64,000 nucleotides of DNA. It comes from Megasphaera coli. GTDB lineage: Bacteria; Bacillota; Negativicutes; Veillonellales; Megasphaeraceae. Under the pieces are notes generated by a model. It saw only the letters and a program-made list of their open reading frames with translations. It had not been told where the DNA came from and ran no database searches. Below, one piece after another: positions 8,298 through 18,000 of this stretch. Positions within the stretch are counted from its first letter, which is position 1. Each line of letters starts with the position of its first letter. The stretch spans positions 177,322 through 241,321 of the forward strand of contig NZ_FMIY01000002.1 of NCBI RefSeq assembly GCF_900095855.1. Direction: 5' to 3'. Made by a program: the position numbers and the translations under genes.

Positions 8298-11200
8298 ATG
8301 AAAAGACACAGGGTGTTTGCCTGTGCGGTTCTGTTTTTTCTGATGGCATTCGGTGCGGCTCTTTTGTGGGCGCGCTTCACCTTGCTGCCGAAAGCGGAAG
8401 ACTTGATCAGGACCGGGGCGAATGAAAAAATTAACGGAACTTTTTCGTTTGCATATATGGACATGTCCCTGACGGGAGAACTCATTCTTACGGATGTTGC
8501 CGTTAAAGATGAGACCGGACGGGAAGTGTTGGAAACTGAAGAGGCGCGCATTTCCGTAAGTCCGGTGCGCGCTTTTTCGGCATGGAAGGATGATGCCGAT
8601 ATTACGGCGGCCGTCAACTCCATTAACGTGGAAAGGCCTGTGGTTCATGTGTGGCAGGACGGGCGGACGCAGGCTTGGAATGTAACAAAAATTCTGAAAA
8701 AACAGGCCGACAGTAAATCTTTATCGCTGCGTTCTTTGATTTTTGTGCATGACGGGATCGTGCAGGCCGCCTTGGCTGAGTCGAAGATGCTCATTCTGGA
8801 CGGCGTGAACGGTTCCGTTTCACTGCAGGACTATCCGACAACCAAGGCGGATTTTGACGGTACCGTCGACGGCAAACCCGTGTCCGCCCATGTTTCCTAT
8901 ACATCGCAGCGGCAGTATGACGTAAAAGTACGCGGTGAAGAAGTCGATATAACATACGGTGCGCCTTTTGCAGCTTCTGTCAGCGGTCTGCAGCTCACAG
9001 GCGGTAAGGTGAAGGATATCCTTTTGCATGTGACTCAGTCGCACCGGGGGTTTACGGCGGAAGGACGATTGGATGTGGCGGACGGCAGTCTGGTATATGA
9101 AGGGTATACCGTTGACAGTCTTAACGGGCATATCGGTATAGGTGATGACACCGTAAAACCGGAGAATGTGACGGGACATCTCAACGGTCAGCCTTTCAGT
9201 CTGAGCGGGACCGTAAAGACCGATACGGGCAATCCCGTTTTTAACCTGGACGTAAAGATTAAAGACGCGGACCTCGGCGCCCTTGCGCAGGGGAAGGATT
9301 TTTCCCTTGCAGGCAGGGCCGGCTACGACGGCAAGGTTTGGGGCACGGCGGATGACATAAATCTGAACGGGAAGGTTACCGTTTCGGACCTCGACTATGA
9401 CGGGTGGCATATTGACTCGGCCAAGGCCGACGTCGTATATGCGCATCACATGGGGACCGTTACGGGCGGACAGGCGTCTTTCTGCGGCGGCACGATTACG
9501 GCTGTCGGTACGTGGAACACAGATTCGGGAGCCTTTACGGGCAAGGCCGATGTAGAAGACGTACGCCTGGAAGAGGTACCGCAGGTTCCGGCCGGTTTGT
9601 CGGGTTTTGTGTCGGGCGAGCTTTTTTTTGCCGGCACGTCGGCGGATATGAGCTCCGTTACGGCCCGCGGGAGGATCGGCGGCGCAGCTCTTTCGTATGA
9701 CGGCATCGCCCTGGAGCGGGCGAGTGCCGACTTCCTCTGCGGCGGCGACATAATGACCCTTACGGATATTCGCGGCGACGTGCGCGGCGGTACCGTAACG
9801 GGTGCCGTTACGTATAACGGGGAGACGGGCGAAAAGGACGGCAGTCTGATTATGACGGACATACCCCTTGACCTGTTTAACCGTTTTGCCGATCTTTCTC
9901 TGGACGGTACAGCTTCGGCAGTCATCTTCTTTAACGGCGTTGAGCCGCAGTGGACGGCCGAATTTGACGGCCGCGACGGCAACGTGAACGGCATGGGGTT
10001 TGATAATATTTATGGCAGTCTGCACGGTACCGGACGGGCCTTTACAGTGAACTCGCTGACATATCGCTATAAGGACGGCACCCATTCCGTTCGAGGCACG
10101 GCGGATCTTGATTCACGGGCCGTCGACCTCACCGTGGATACGAAGCATTGCCGCCTGGAGCAGATCCTCATCGCTGCCGGTCGGACTGACGCCGGTCTGA
10201 CCGGTTGGGCAGATAATAGCGCCCGCATATCCGGGACCATTGATAACCCCGTTGTTACGGGAACGGCAACCTTGACGAACGGTTCCGCCAAGGGCTACCT
10301 CTATAAACGGGCGTACGTCAATTATCTTTATCATGATGCTGCAGTGTGTATGACGGACGGCACGATTGAAGCGTATGACGCGCTCCTGCATTTTTCGGGC
10401 TCCGCCGGCGAGCACCTTGATTTGGACGTGGAAGGGACGAATTTGGAAACGGACCGAATCGTTCGCAGTGAAGACAACGCAGTGAGCGGCGCCCTCAACG
10501 TAAAAGCCCACATCGGCGGTACGCCGCAGTCGCCTGCTGTAGGCGGTTCCTTACGGGCCGCGTCGCTTACGGTCAACAAGATTCTCCTTACGGATGCAAC
10601 CGGCGATTTTAGTTACGGCGACGGTATTTTACGCCTTCATCGCTTCGGCTTTAAGCAGGGAGACGGCACGTACGAGGCGGAACTCATGCACAATGCGAAA
10701 AACGGCCGCATTATCGGCCGTGCAGCCGTGCACGCCGGTGATTTGGCAAATGTTATTACCCTCGCGAAGTTGCCTCTCAAAAATATAACGGGCCAACTGG
10801 ACGGCAGTATTGCCGTAGACGGGACGACGGAAAATCCGAGCCTGCGCGTAACCGGGAAGATTACGTCCGGTACGGTGGGCGGCCGTGTCATGGAACCGTC
10901 CGACGTGGACGTGGCCGTAGAAGACGGCGTCATCAAGGTGAATTCCCTGGCTCTTACGGTGGACGGAGGCCTCCTGGCGGCACAAGGAACCTACGCGCTG
11001 CACGGTCCGGTCAACATTCAGGTAGCGGCAAAGAATTTCTCGACCGCCATCTTGCAGAATGTATCGGGAGCGGACAGTGTGCCCGTCGATTCGCGCGCCG
11101 ACTTCGCTCTGAACCTCAGCGGCAGCGGCGATGATCCTGTTGCCGAAGGATCCGTTCAGCTGAACGGCGGCACATTGAACGGAGTGTCCTTTACGGAAGC

Positions 11201-12590
11201 ATTCGCCCTCTTTACGGTTAAAGAAGGTATTATTACGCTCAATCAGGCTACACTCTCGCGCGACCCCTATAAGGCGACGGCAGCCGGCACGATTCCCTTG
11301 GCGGCCTTGCGGGACGATATGCGTGACGGCGCTGTCAATGTACGCGTAAAATTGGATAAGGCCGGTCTGGACGGGCTGACTTTTATCACTCCGGTCGTCG
11401 AAAAGGCGGACGGTGCCATGGCGGGGAACATCGTCATCACCGGCACCGTGCAAAATCCGCGCCTTGACGGCAGCGTGACTGTGCGCAACGGCTATATTAA
11501 ATTGCGTGACGTGGCCAATCCCTTGGCCAACGTGAACGGTGATCTTCTCTTTAAAGGCAATGAAGCGGTCTTGAGCAGCCACGGCACGATGGATAAGACC
11601 GGCAAAGACGACAAGGGATTCTACGACCTTCAAGGCTCGGCCGCCTGGACGGGCACGACGCTTGATGCTTATACGGCGACCTTGACGGCGCATGATCTGA
11701 ATGTGGACTGCGAGTACTACAAGGGTCCCGTAAACGGCAGCTTTACCGTCGCAAAGAACGGAAATTTGCCGAAGGTGAGCGGCAGCCTGGATATTAATAA
11801 TGCCACAGTCAGTATCCCTCTGACACTCGCCTTGGCGGAATCCGATTTTGATTGTGACCTAGATGTAGCTGTGCGGGCAGGCAATAAGGTGCGTTTCTAT
11901 GATTCCGGCCTTTATGACGTGTGGATTACGGGTGAGGCCGCCTTTGCGGGCAGTCTTTCCGCTCCCGATGCGACGGGACATTTTGAGGTGACGCGCGGCA
12001 ATATTCGCTACTTTGATACGCGTTTCAACATCAACAGGGGCCGCGCCGACTTTAAGGGAAATTCGTTCCTGCCTCAGGTCGACATGGATGCGGATACACG
12101 CATCGGTCAGTACACGGTCATGCTCAATTTGACGGGCCGTGCCGATAATATGGATATGACTCTTCGTTCGGATCCGCCCTTGACGAAGGCGCAAATCGTC
12201 TCGCTCATTACGCTGCGCAACAGCAATAAGCGTGACAGCTCGCTCAACCGCGAGGATGTGAACTCCCTCATCGGCAGCGGGATCCGTTTTACCCTGAACA
12301 GTCTGGGGTTGACGCAGAAACTGGAAGACGTCCTTTCCCTCGATATGCTGACTATTACGACGGGTGACCTCGATTTGACTGCTCATACGACAAGTGAAAG
12401 TAAAAATTATTATAATATTGAAATGGGCAAGTATTTATTTAACAATTTCATGTTAACTGCCGCCTTCGGGCTGAATCACAATGACAATCGTGTCGGTATG
12501 CAGTATAATCTGGGAAGCAGGTTCAGCGTGGATACATGGAAATCTCCCGACAATGTATACATAGGCGGGAGTTACAGATATACATTTTAG
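8298..12590 (+). CDS. tamB: TamB-family translocation/assembly protein (AsmA-like, DUF490)
   Basis: A 1430-residue protein with an N-terminal signal anchor (residues 7-25), a very long repetitive beta-rich body and a C-terminal TamB/DUF490 domain (about 1100-1430). That domain has the GNIRYFDTRFNINRGRADFKGN segment and ends in the terminal aromatic strand GGSYRYTF. TamB proteins span the periplasm as a beta-taco groove and are implicated in phospholipid transport to, and protein assembly in, the outer membrane. In diderms without TamA it is thought to work with BamA, which lies 1.4 kb downstream. Placement between mla-tolC and bamA fits this. The binding site is GGAG at 8284. Size is typical for the family. 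Confidence 0.9.
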   Translation: MKRHRVFACAVLFFLMAFGAALLWARFTLLPKAEDLIRTGANEKINGTFSFAYMDMSLTGELILTDVAVKDETGREVLETEEARISVSPVRAFSAWKDDADITAAVNSINVERPVVHVWQDGRTQAWNVTKILKKQADSKSLSLRSLIFVHDGIVQAALAESKMLILDGVNGSVSLQDYPTTKADFDGTVDGKPVSAHVSYTSQRQYDVKVRGEEVDITYGAPFAASVSGLQLTGGKVKDILLHVTQSHRGFTAEGRLDVADGSLVYEGYTVDSLNGHIGIGDDTVKPENVTGHLNGQPFSLSGTVKTDTGNPVFNLDVKIKDADLGALAQGKDFSLAGRAGYDGKVWGTADDINLNGKVTVSDLDYDGWHIDSAKADVVYAHHMGTVTGGQASFCGGTITAVGTWNTDSGAFTGKADVEDVRLEEVPQVPAGLSGFVSGELFFAGTSADMSSVTARGRIGGAALSYDGIALERASADFLCGGDIMTLTDIRGDVRGGTVTGAVTYNGETGEKDGSLIMTDIPLDLFNRFADLSLDGTASAVIFFNGVEPQWTAEFDGRDGNVNGMGFDNIYGSLHGTGRAFTVNSLTYRYKDGTHSVRGTADLDSRAVDLTVDTKHCRLEQILIAAGRTDAGLTGWADNSARISGTIDNPVVTGTATLTNGSAKGYLYKRAYVNYLYHDAAVCMTDGTIEAYDALLHFSGSAGEHLDLDVEGTNLETDRIVRSEDNAVSGALNVKAHIGGTPQSPAVGGSLRAASLTVNKILLTDATGDFSYGDGILRLHRFGFKQGDGTYEAELMHNAKNGRIIGRAAVHAGDLANVITLAKLPLKNITGQLDGSIAVDGTTENPSLRVTGKITSGTVGGRVMEPSDVDVAVEDGVIKVNSLALTVDGGLLAAQGTYALHGPVNIQVAAKNFSTAILQNVSGADSVPVDSRADFALNLSGSGDDPVAEGSVQLNGGTLNGVSFTEAFALFTVKEGIITLNQATLSRDPYKATAAGTIPLAALRDDMRDGAVNVRVKLDKAGLDGLTFITPVVEKADGAMAGNIVITGTVQNPRLDGSVTVRNGYIKLRDVANPLANVNGDLLFKGNEAVLSSHGTMDKTGKDDKGFYDLQGSAAWTGTTLDAYTATLTAHDLNVDCEYYKGPVNGSFTVAKNGNLPKVSGSLDINNATVSIPLTLALAESDFDCDLDVAVRAGNKVRFYDSGLYDVWITGEAAFAGSLSAPDATGHFEVTRGNIRYFDTRFNINRGRADFKGNSFLPQVDMDADTRIGQYTVMLNLTGRADNMDMTLRSDPPLTKAQIVSLITLRNSNKRDSSLNREDVNSLIGSGIRFTLNSLGLTQKLEDVLSLDMLTITTGDLDLTAHTTSESKNYYNIEMGKYLFNNFMLTAAFGLNHNDNRVGMQYNLGSRFSVDTWKSPDNVYIGGSYRYTF

Positions 12591-12610
12591 AAAAAGCCGA
12601 GGAGGCCGAC

Positions 12611-13243
12611 GTGCTTCAATCGTATTTGGCGGAATTGCGAAAAATTGAATTACTGAAACCGGAAGCGGAACGGGCTCTTTGGATCGCCTATAAAGACGAG
12701 GGATCGTCCGAGAGCAGGGCAAAGCTCATCGAACAGTATCAGCCGTTGGTCTTTAAGGAAGTTTTGCGACGGCAAATACGGCCGGACCATATAGCCGACG
12801 CGCTGCAGGAAGGAACATTGGGACTGATTGAAGCCGTAGAGCGATATGATTACACGAGAAATGTCGCTTTTTCCGTTTTTGCCATTCACCGGATTCGCGG
12901 TGAAATTACGGATTACTTGCAGCGCGAAGGGGCACATGCCGGAATTTCTATGGACGAACCCGATGAAAACGGCCTGACCCTTTGTGATATGTTGTCGGAT
13001 GAATCGGAAGATCCTGCCGATATGGCCGGGCGCAGCCTCTTGGTGGAGCAAATAGGAAAGCTTATGGCGCGCCTGCCCGAAAAGGAACAATTCATTATGG
13101 AGGCCGTTTATTTGCAGGATAAGCAGCCCAAGACAGTGGCCGAGTCTCTCGACGTGAGCCTGCCCTATGTGTATCGCCTGCAGAAACGGGGTATTCGGCG
13201 CATTCGCGGTATGGTCAGCCGGTTCATGCATAAAAATGATTAA
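12611..13243 (+). CDS. Sigma-70 family RNA polymerase sigma factor (alternative sigma)
   Basis: A 210-residue alternative sigma factor. Region 2 covers residues ~20-95, with ALQEGTLGLIEAVERYDY for core binding and NVAFSVFAIHRIRGEITDYLQRE for -10 recognition. Region 4 is at ~150-205 (LPEKEQFIMEAVYLQDKQPKTVAE, then a helix-turn-helix SLDVSLPYVYRLQKRG). The linker is acidic (DMLSDESEDPADM) and there is no clear region 3. GTG 12611 is preceded by GAGGAGG at 5-base spacing and lies just after the tamB stop. Earlier in-frame ATG codons lie inside tamB. Its position between tamB and bamA suggests envelope regulation, but no anti-sigma gene is recognisable. The targets are unknown. Confidence 0.82.
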   Translation: MLQSYLAELRKIELLKPEAERALWIAYKDEGSSESRAKLIEQYQPLVFKEVLRRQIRPDHIADALQEGTLGLIEAVERYDYTRNVAFSVFAIHRIRGEITDYLQREGAHAGISMDEPDENGLTLCDMLSDESEDPADMAGRSLLVEQIGKLMARLPEKEQFIMEAVYLQDKQPKTVAESLDVSLPYVYRLQKRGIRRIRGMVSRFMHKND

Positions 13244-13270
13244 TATAAATTAGTTGTAAAGATATAAAAA

Positions 13271-13305
13271 ACGGCGTTATTTATAGAAAAATGCATATAA
13301 CACCG
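13271..13305 (+). terminator. Possible hairpin after the sigma-factor gene
   Basis: CGGCGTTAT (13272-13280) pairs with ATAACACCG (13297-13305) with one G-U pair and a 16-base loop. Only a weak A/T run follows, so it may be a weak terminator or a leader structure ahead of the next gene. Confidence 0.35.
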
Positions 13306-13384
13306 AAAATTTCCATTAATATATGAGTACTAAAAAAACGTCGCTGCGGCGATAATTATAGTATATTGAAAGGAGGGATGCCGT

Positions 13385-13948
13385 ATGGGAAAGACCGAGC
13401 ACGACAAGGCGGAACAAGTTCATTCCGCAAGAGTTTGGCTTGATAAAGCGGAACGGTCCTTTCGCAGCAGGTCGGAAATACAGGGGGAATTAAACCTTCT
13501 TCTGGCTGAAGCGGAAATGAAGAATTTGCGTAAAAACCACGGTATCGGGCAGCGAGTCGTGCGCTTCGGCGCGGCTACAACGGCACTGGTCATCGCGGCG
13601 GCTCTGTGGGTTCTCTTGAGTCCTCTCGTGCGGCATCAACCGGCAGTACAACCGGAAACATCGGCAGCAGTACCGGCGGCGTATGAAGAAAGCCGTTGGA
13701 TCAAAGCCGAGCCGCTGCGGTTCGACGCGAAGGCGGCCGAAGCGGCGGTACCTGCAGGAAAGGCGGCAGAGCAGGCCGGAGTTGAAGTCGGGCAAACAGA
13801 ACCGGCCGAACCGGAGAGCGTTCCGGCAGAAACGGTGAGTCAATCCGCATCGGCACAGCGACAGGCAGTAATGTCATCAGTACAGATGCAGGAAACCGTA
13901 CAGGCCGCAAGACACAGTCTGCGCAGTACGGAATCAATACACAAGTAA
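13385..13948 (+). CDS. Single-pass membrane protein of unknown function upstream of bamA
   Basis: A 187-residue protein I do not recognise. A charged N-terminal part predicted to be helical (residues 1-56, rich in Lys, Glu and Arg) is followed by one transmembrane segment (TTALVIAAALWVLLSPLV, ~62-79). A long Ala/Glu/Pro/Val-rich, low-complexity tail without cysteine follows. The topology, a cytoplasmic head and an extended periplasmic tail, could suit an anti-sigma factor or scaffold. It lies next to a sigma factor gene, but no anti-sigma motif is visible, so that is only a suggestion. ATG 13385 has AAAGGAGG at good spacing. The gene ends 13 bases before bamA, so it is probably co-transcribed with it. 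Confidence 0.65.
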   Translation: MGKTEHDKAEQVHSARVWLDKAERSFRSRSEIQGELNLLLAEAEMKNLRKNHGIGQRVVRFGAATTALVIAAALWVLLSPLVRHQPAVQPETSAAVPAAYEESRWIKAEPLRFDAKAAEAAVPAGKAAEQAGVEVGQTEPAEPESVPAETVSQSASAQRQAVMSSVQMQETVQAARHSLRSTESIHK

Positions 13949-13961
13949 CGGAGGTTTTTTA

Positions 13962-16184
13962 ATGAAAATGCGTAATAAGAAGCTTTTAGCGGTGATGATT
14001 ACGAGTACTCTTATGACCTGCCCCGTTTTGGGGAATGAGACCGTAACGACTCGGGACGTTACGCTTACAGGCTATGAATCGGCAGAAGAATTGGCCGCTA
14101 TAGAACGCGGTGAACGGCCTGCAACGACAACGCAGACCGCCGTATCGGCGGAAACTTCGGAAACGACGACGAGTCCTGAAAACGCATCCGGGACGGAAGC
14201 GGCGCAGACGGCGATGAGCGGCCCTACGGGCTATGAACCGTCCGATGAAACGGCAGCGGCGACGGCCGTACCGGCTGCACAGCCTGCCGCGGCAAATGAG
14301 CCGGAAGAACCGGCCGAGGCGGCGCGGCCCGAAGCCTCCATGCCTGCAGATGTAATGGAAAGCAACGTTTCCTATATAGGTGGTCTCGGTGATTTCAAAG
14401 TGGATGAAAGCATCCCGGCGTATCCCATTGCCATCCTTTCGCAGGAACAGGAAACGGCGCTTCCTTACGGCAATGCTTTGACGGATGAAGAGGCCGCGGC
14501 CTATGCCGGAAAAGTCGTTACGGCCGTGACGGTAAGCCCCTTGCCGGAAGCCTTGCCGGAAGAAAAATTCTTGTCCCGCTTTGCCATGCGTACAGGGGAC
14601 ACGGTGGAGGCGAGTTATGTTCGCCATGACCTCAACGTTCTCGGTGCGTCCGGGCTTTTTGCCTCTGTAAAGCCCGTGTTTACGCCTGTCCCCGAAGGGG
14701 TAATGCTCAACTATGAAGTACAGCTGAATCCCGTCGTCAAGGGCGTCGAAGTGAGCGGCAACGAATCGATCAAATCGGACGATCTCATTAAAAGCCTTCA
14801 TATTACGTCGGGCAGTATTCTCAATTCGACAATTGTCAGCAAAGATATTTATGAATTAAACCGATACTATGCGAATCAGGGATATTTGCTCAGCCGTGTT
14901 ACGGCAATTAACATGGACGAAAACGGCATCCTCCACATCGGTATCAGTGAAGGACACGTAGAAAAGATCGTAATTCAAGGCAACAAGAAGACAAAAGATC
15001 GCGTTATTCGCCGCGAATTACGCATGAAGCAGGGTGACGTATTCAATAAAACCTTGGCGAGCCGCAGTGTTGAACGCGTCTATAATACAGGCTATTTTGA
15101 AGATGTTAACGTTCGCCTCCTGCAGGGCGAAAAAAACCGGAATGACGTTATTATGGAAATTGACGTTATTGAGCAAAAGACCGGTTCCGTTACTATCGGT
15201 GCCGGTTATTCCCAGTCCGACGGCCTTGTCGGTATTTTGGGACTCAGTGAAACGAACTTCCGCGGCACCGGCGACAAGGTGGGGATTAACTGGGAGTTCG
15301 GCGGCAAGACGCATTCCAACAAAAATTATACCTTTTCTTATACTCATCCGTGGCTTAATAGTCACGGCGATTCCATCGGCATGAGTATCTTTGACAGAGA
15401 AGCGGAATATGACGATTATAACGAAAAAGGTGATACCGTTTCGGAATACCGCAAGAAGACAACCGGCGGCAATATCACATACGGCCGTGTCCGCAGCGAG
15501 TATGTCAGCGATTATATTACATTGGAAACAAAGAAGACGAAATATCTCGGTCATGAAGGCGGTCCTTATAACTATGCAAGCTGGGCTTCTTCTTCGATTC
15601 CGGTCTATAAGAATTATATCAAGAACAACTTCGGTCAGACGAACAGCCTGACGTGGTCGCATGTATTCGATAATCGTGATAATATTTACGATCCGACACG
15701 AGGCAAGCGCCTTTCCTTTACGGGCGTTTGGGCCGGTCACGGTTTGGGCGGCGACTTCGATTACTACAAATTTATCGTTGAAAACCGCCTTTACTATAAA
15801 GTCGGTGTCAAACACGTCATTGCCGTTCGCCTTATGGGCGGTGTCGCGACAGGTGACATGCCGTACAATGATCTCTTTACTCTCGGCGGAGCGGACAATC
15901 TCCGCGGTTATGAAGACGACGAGTTCCGAGGCAATAAGATGTATCAGGCTACTATCGAGTACCGGTTCCCCATTGCCAAGAAAGTACAGGGGGTCGTGTT
16001 CGGCGATCTGGGTGCAGCTTGGGGCGGAACCGATAAGATTCCCTGGTATCATGAAAGCAAGGGGATTCACTACTCTGCCGGTGTCGGTTTGCGCGTAACG
16101 ACGCCTATCGGACCGATTCGCCTCGATTATGCCGAAGGGCAGCATGGCGGTAAATTCCACTTCAGCTTCGGCGGTAAATTCTAA
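13962..16184 (+). CDS. bamA: BamA/Omp85 outer-membrane protein assembly factor
   Basis: A 740-residue Omp85 protein that inserts beta-barrels into the outer membrane. After a signal peptide (residues 1-24) there is a Thr/Ala/Glu/Pro-rich spacer of about 100 residues. About three POTRA domains follow: ~180-245, ~247-325 (VVKGVEVSGNESIKSDDLI) and ~326-405 (EKIVIQGNKKTKDRVIRREL). The 16-stranded barrel runs to the end, with the Omp85 motif GGADNLRGYEDDEF and terminal Phe (FHFSFGGKF). E. coli BamA has five POTRA domains; fewer is usual in Negativicutes. It sits directly before three Skp-like chaperone genes and lpxD, the classic outer-membrane gene order. Confidence 0.94.
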   Translation: MKMRNKKLLAVMITSTLMTCPVLGNETVTTRDVTLTGYESAEELAAIERGERPATTTQTAVSAETSETTTSPENASGTEAAQTAMSGPTGYEPSDETAAATAVPAAQPAAANEPEEPAEAARPEASMPADVMESNVSYIGGLGDFKVDESIPAYPIAILSQEQETALPYGNALTDEEAAAYAGKVVTAVTVSPLPEALPEEKFLSRFAMRTGDTVEASYVRHDLNVLGASGLFASVKPVFTPVPEGVMLNYEVQLNPVVKGVEVSGNESIKSDDLIKSLHITSGSILNSTIVSKDIYELNRYYANQGYLLSRVTAINMDENGILHIGISEGHVEKIVIQGNKKTKDRVIRRELRMKQGDVFNKTLASRSVERVYNTGYFEDVNVRLLQGEKNRNDVIMEIDVIEQKTGSVTIGAGYSQSDGLVGILGLSETNFRGTGDKVGINWEFGGKTHSNKNYTFSYTHPWLNSHGDSIGMSIFDREAEYDDYNEKGDTVSEYRKKTTGGNITYGRVRSEYVSDYITLETKKTKYLGHEGGPYNYASWASSSIPVYKNYIKNNFGQTNSLTWSHVFDNRDNIYDPTRGKRLSFTGVWAGHGLGGDFDYYKFIVENRLYYKVGVKHVIAVRLMGGVATGDMPYNDLFTLGGADNLRGYEDDEFRGNKMYQATIEYRFPIAKKVQGVVFGDLGAAWGGTDKIPWYHESKGIHYSAGVGLRVTTPIGPIRLDYAEGQHGGKFHFSFGGKF

Positions 16185-16208
16185 TTATCGCGTAACGGCG
16201 GAGGGTCT

Positions 16209-17495
16209 ATGAGAGGAAAACTGTTCGTAACGGCCGCCCTTTGGGCGGTATGCTGTTCCGCCGTGTCGGCCGCCGCGATTGAACATGTTGACGTTCATTT
16301 GACATCGACGGGTCTGCCCGTGCCGCCGCTTGCAGGTAAGCGGATTTCCGCGAGCATTGAAACTGTCGGCAGGCGTATTCTCCTGGAGCGCGATGACAGT
16401 GAAGTGGCGCAAAATCAGGATGTTTATAAAAAGACGATGAATGATATCATCGACCGTGTTTTGATCGGCTACACGGTAGAAGATATTCGCATTGACCCGG
16501 CACAGAATACGGATGTATACGTGACCATTCGTCCTTGGGGCGATACAATCGAGCAGGTACGGCTGGATGCGGACTTCGGCTCCTTGCCGCCTATGGCGAC
16601 GGACTTGGCGAAAGAGGATATTCAAGGTGCGCAGGTACTTGTGGAAAATGTCCTCGTCGGTTTGCCGACAGACGCCTTGGACTGGGCAAGCGGCGCCGTG
16701 AAAGACGTGCTGGAGAGTGAGCTTGAGCAGAAGATTCCCGAGTTTTACCCGCACGTTGTTATTGAGCCGGCCAAGACGGCGACGGTGCACGTATACTTTT
16801 TGCCGAAGTTGCCGGTCGTTCGCAATGTCAATGCGGCGGTTAAGTCGGAAAATATACCGAAAATCATCTTTTACAAGATGAGAGAGAATGTAGAATCGCG
16901 CTATGCCGGCCTCGAAGGCCTGCCCGTCGCTTTTGTGCGGCGCCATGAGCGGGATATCCGGGAAGACTTGCAGAAGACCGTCACCGACCAGTGGGTTGTT
17001 AAAGAGTATAAACTTCATGTCGAATCGGAATTGACGGTTGATGAGAATATGAAGATTAGCCTGACGTCGGTCACCGACTTTTACGACATTCAGGCATCGG
17101 CGTATATCGACATGCGCCGCAACGGCGACAGGCATCACGACGACAGGGAAGATACGGTCGTGAAGGTACATGTCGGCCGCAAATTGGACAAACACCATGA
17201 ATTTTACGGTGAAGCCGAGTTTAAGCCGAGTACTTTAAAGTGGAACTTCATTCCCGGTTATTTTTACAGATGGCATGACGACAACTTCCTGGGGTATCAG
17301 TTTGAAACGGAGGACAAGAGCCACCACCTGTGGCTTCGCCGTCGTCTGACCGACAAGTGGAGCATCCGTTTTGATTGGGATATGACCAATCACGATGAAG
17401 AATTCGGCATTAACTATAGACTTCACGAATACGTCGGCTTAGAATATATTATATCGGAGCACGACCAGTGGCTTCGCATCATCGGGTATTTGTAA
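16209..17495 (+). CDS. Uncharacterised outer-membrane protein with C-terminal beta-barrel-like region
   Basis: A 428-residue exported protein I cannot name. It has a signal peptide (MRGKLFVTAALWAVCCSAVSA) and an N-terminal part (~25-280) with repeated alpha/beta units, for example IIDRVLIGYTVEDIRIDPAQNTDVYVTIRPWG, that look POTRA-like. The C-terminal part (~290-428) consists of alternating strands rich in Trp, Tyr and Phe (FIPGYFYRWHDDNFLGYQFE; WSIRFDWDM). It ends close to an aromatic, IIGYL. It follows bamA by 24 bases with GGAGGGTCT as binding site and precedes the skp genes, so a role in outer-membrane assembly is likely. It could be a lineage-specific partner of BamA. The beta-barrel call is from strand pattern only. 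Confidence 0.7.
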   Translation: MRGKLFVTAALWAVCCSAVSAAAIEHVDVHLTSTGLPVPPLAGKRISASIETVGRRILLERDDSEVAQNQDVYKKTMNDIIDRVLIGYTVEDIRIDPAQNTDVYVTIRPWGDTIEQVRLDADFGSLPPMATDLAKEDIQGAQVLVENVLVGLPTDALDWASGAVKDVLESELEQKIPEFYPHVVIEPAKTATVHVYFLPKLPVVRNVNAAVKSENIPKIIFYKMRENVESRYAGLEGLPVAFVRRHERDIREDLQKTVTDQWVVKEYKLHVESELTVDENMKISLTSVTDFYDIQASAYIDMRRNGDRHHDDREDTVVKVHVGRKLDKHHEFYGEAEFKPSTLKWNFIPGYFYRWHDDNFLGYQFETEDKSHHLWLRRRLTDKWSIRFDWDMTNHDEEFGINYRLHEYVGLEYIISEHDQWLRIIGYL

Positions 17496-17515
17496 TGATA
17501 AAGGAGTAATGCAAT

Positions 17516-17995
17516 ATGATGGCAGAAATGGGTAAGAAAAAGAACGTTAAAATTTTTTCGGCGGCAGTAGCGCTTGTTTTTGTCCTTTCCGTCGCGGCTA
17601 TGGCCGTAATGCAGACGGGTAATCCGGCCAGCGCGGCGCCGTCCAGCAATATAGGCGTAGTTGATACGAGCAAGGTTTTTGCACCCGATAACGAAGCGAT
17701 TGTCAATGCTCAGAAAGAACTGCAGACCGCGTCGCAGGATATGCAGAAGCAGTTTGAAGAACAGTCGGCCAACATGTCGGACGAAGAAAAGGCGCAGCTC
17801 TTCCAGAAGATGCAGGGTGATATGGCGGATAAACAGGAACAAATTCAGAAAGGGCTGAAAGACAAGCTGGAAGAAGCCGTAGGCAGCGTCGCTTCCACAA
17901 AGGGGCTCAGTCTCGTAGTGGACAAGAACGTCGTCCTCTATGGCGGCCAGGATATTACGGAACAGGTGGCAAAACAGTTGTCCGGCTCTAAATAA
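17516..17995 (+). CDS. OmpH/Skp-family periplasmic chaperone (first copy)
   Basis: A 159-residue OmpH/Skp-family protein. A hydrophobic N-terminal segment (residues ~12-32) ends in an ASAAP signal cleavage motif. The Skp pattern IGVVDTSKVF follows, then a long Gln/Glu/Lys-rich coiled coil and the closing strand LSLVVDKNVVLYGGQDITEQV. Skp trimers hold unfolded outer-membrane proteins on the way to BamA. It is the first of three consecutive paralogues and lies 20 bases after the upstream outer-membrane gene behind AAAGGAG. The N-terminus might start at MMAEM or at the inner Met (MGKKKN); the first is kept. Family assignment is secure; interchangeability with the next two copies is unknown. Confidence 0.88.
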   Translation: MMAEMGKKKNVKIFSAAVALVFVLSVAAMAVMQTGNPASAAPSSNIGVVDTSKVFAPDNEAIVNAQKELQTASQDMQKQFEEQSANMSDEEKAQLFQKMQGDMADKQEQIQKGLKDKLEEAVGSVASTKGLSLVVDKNVVLYGGQDITEQVAKQLSGSK

Positions 17996-18000
17996 AAATT

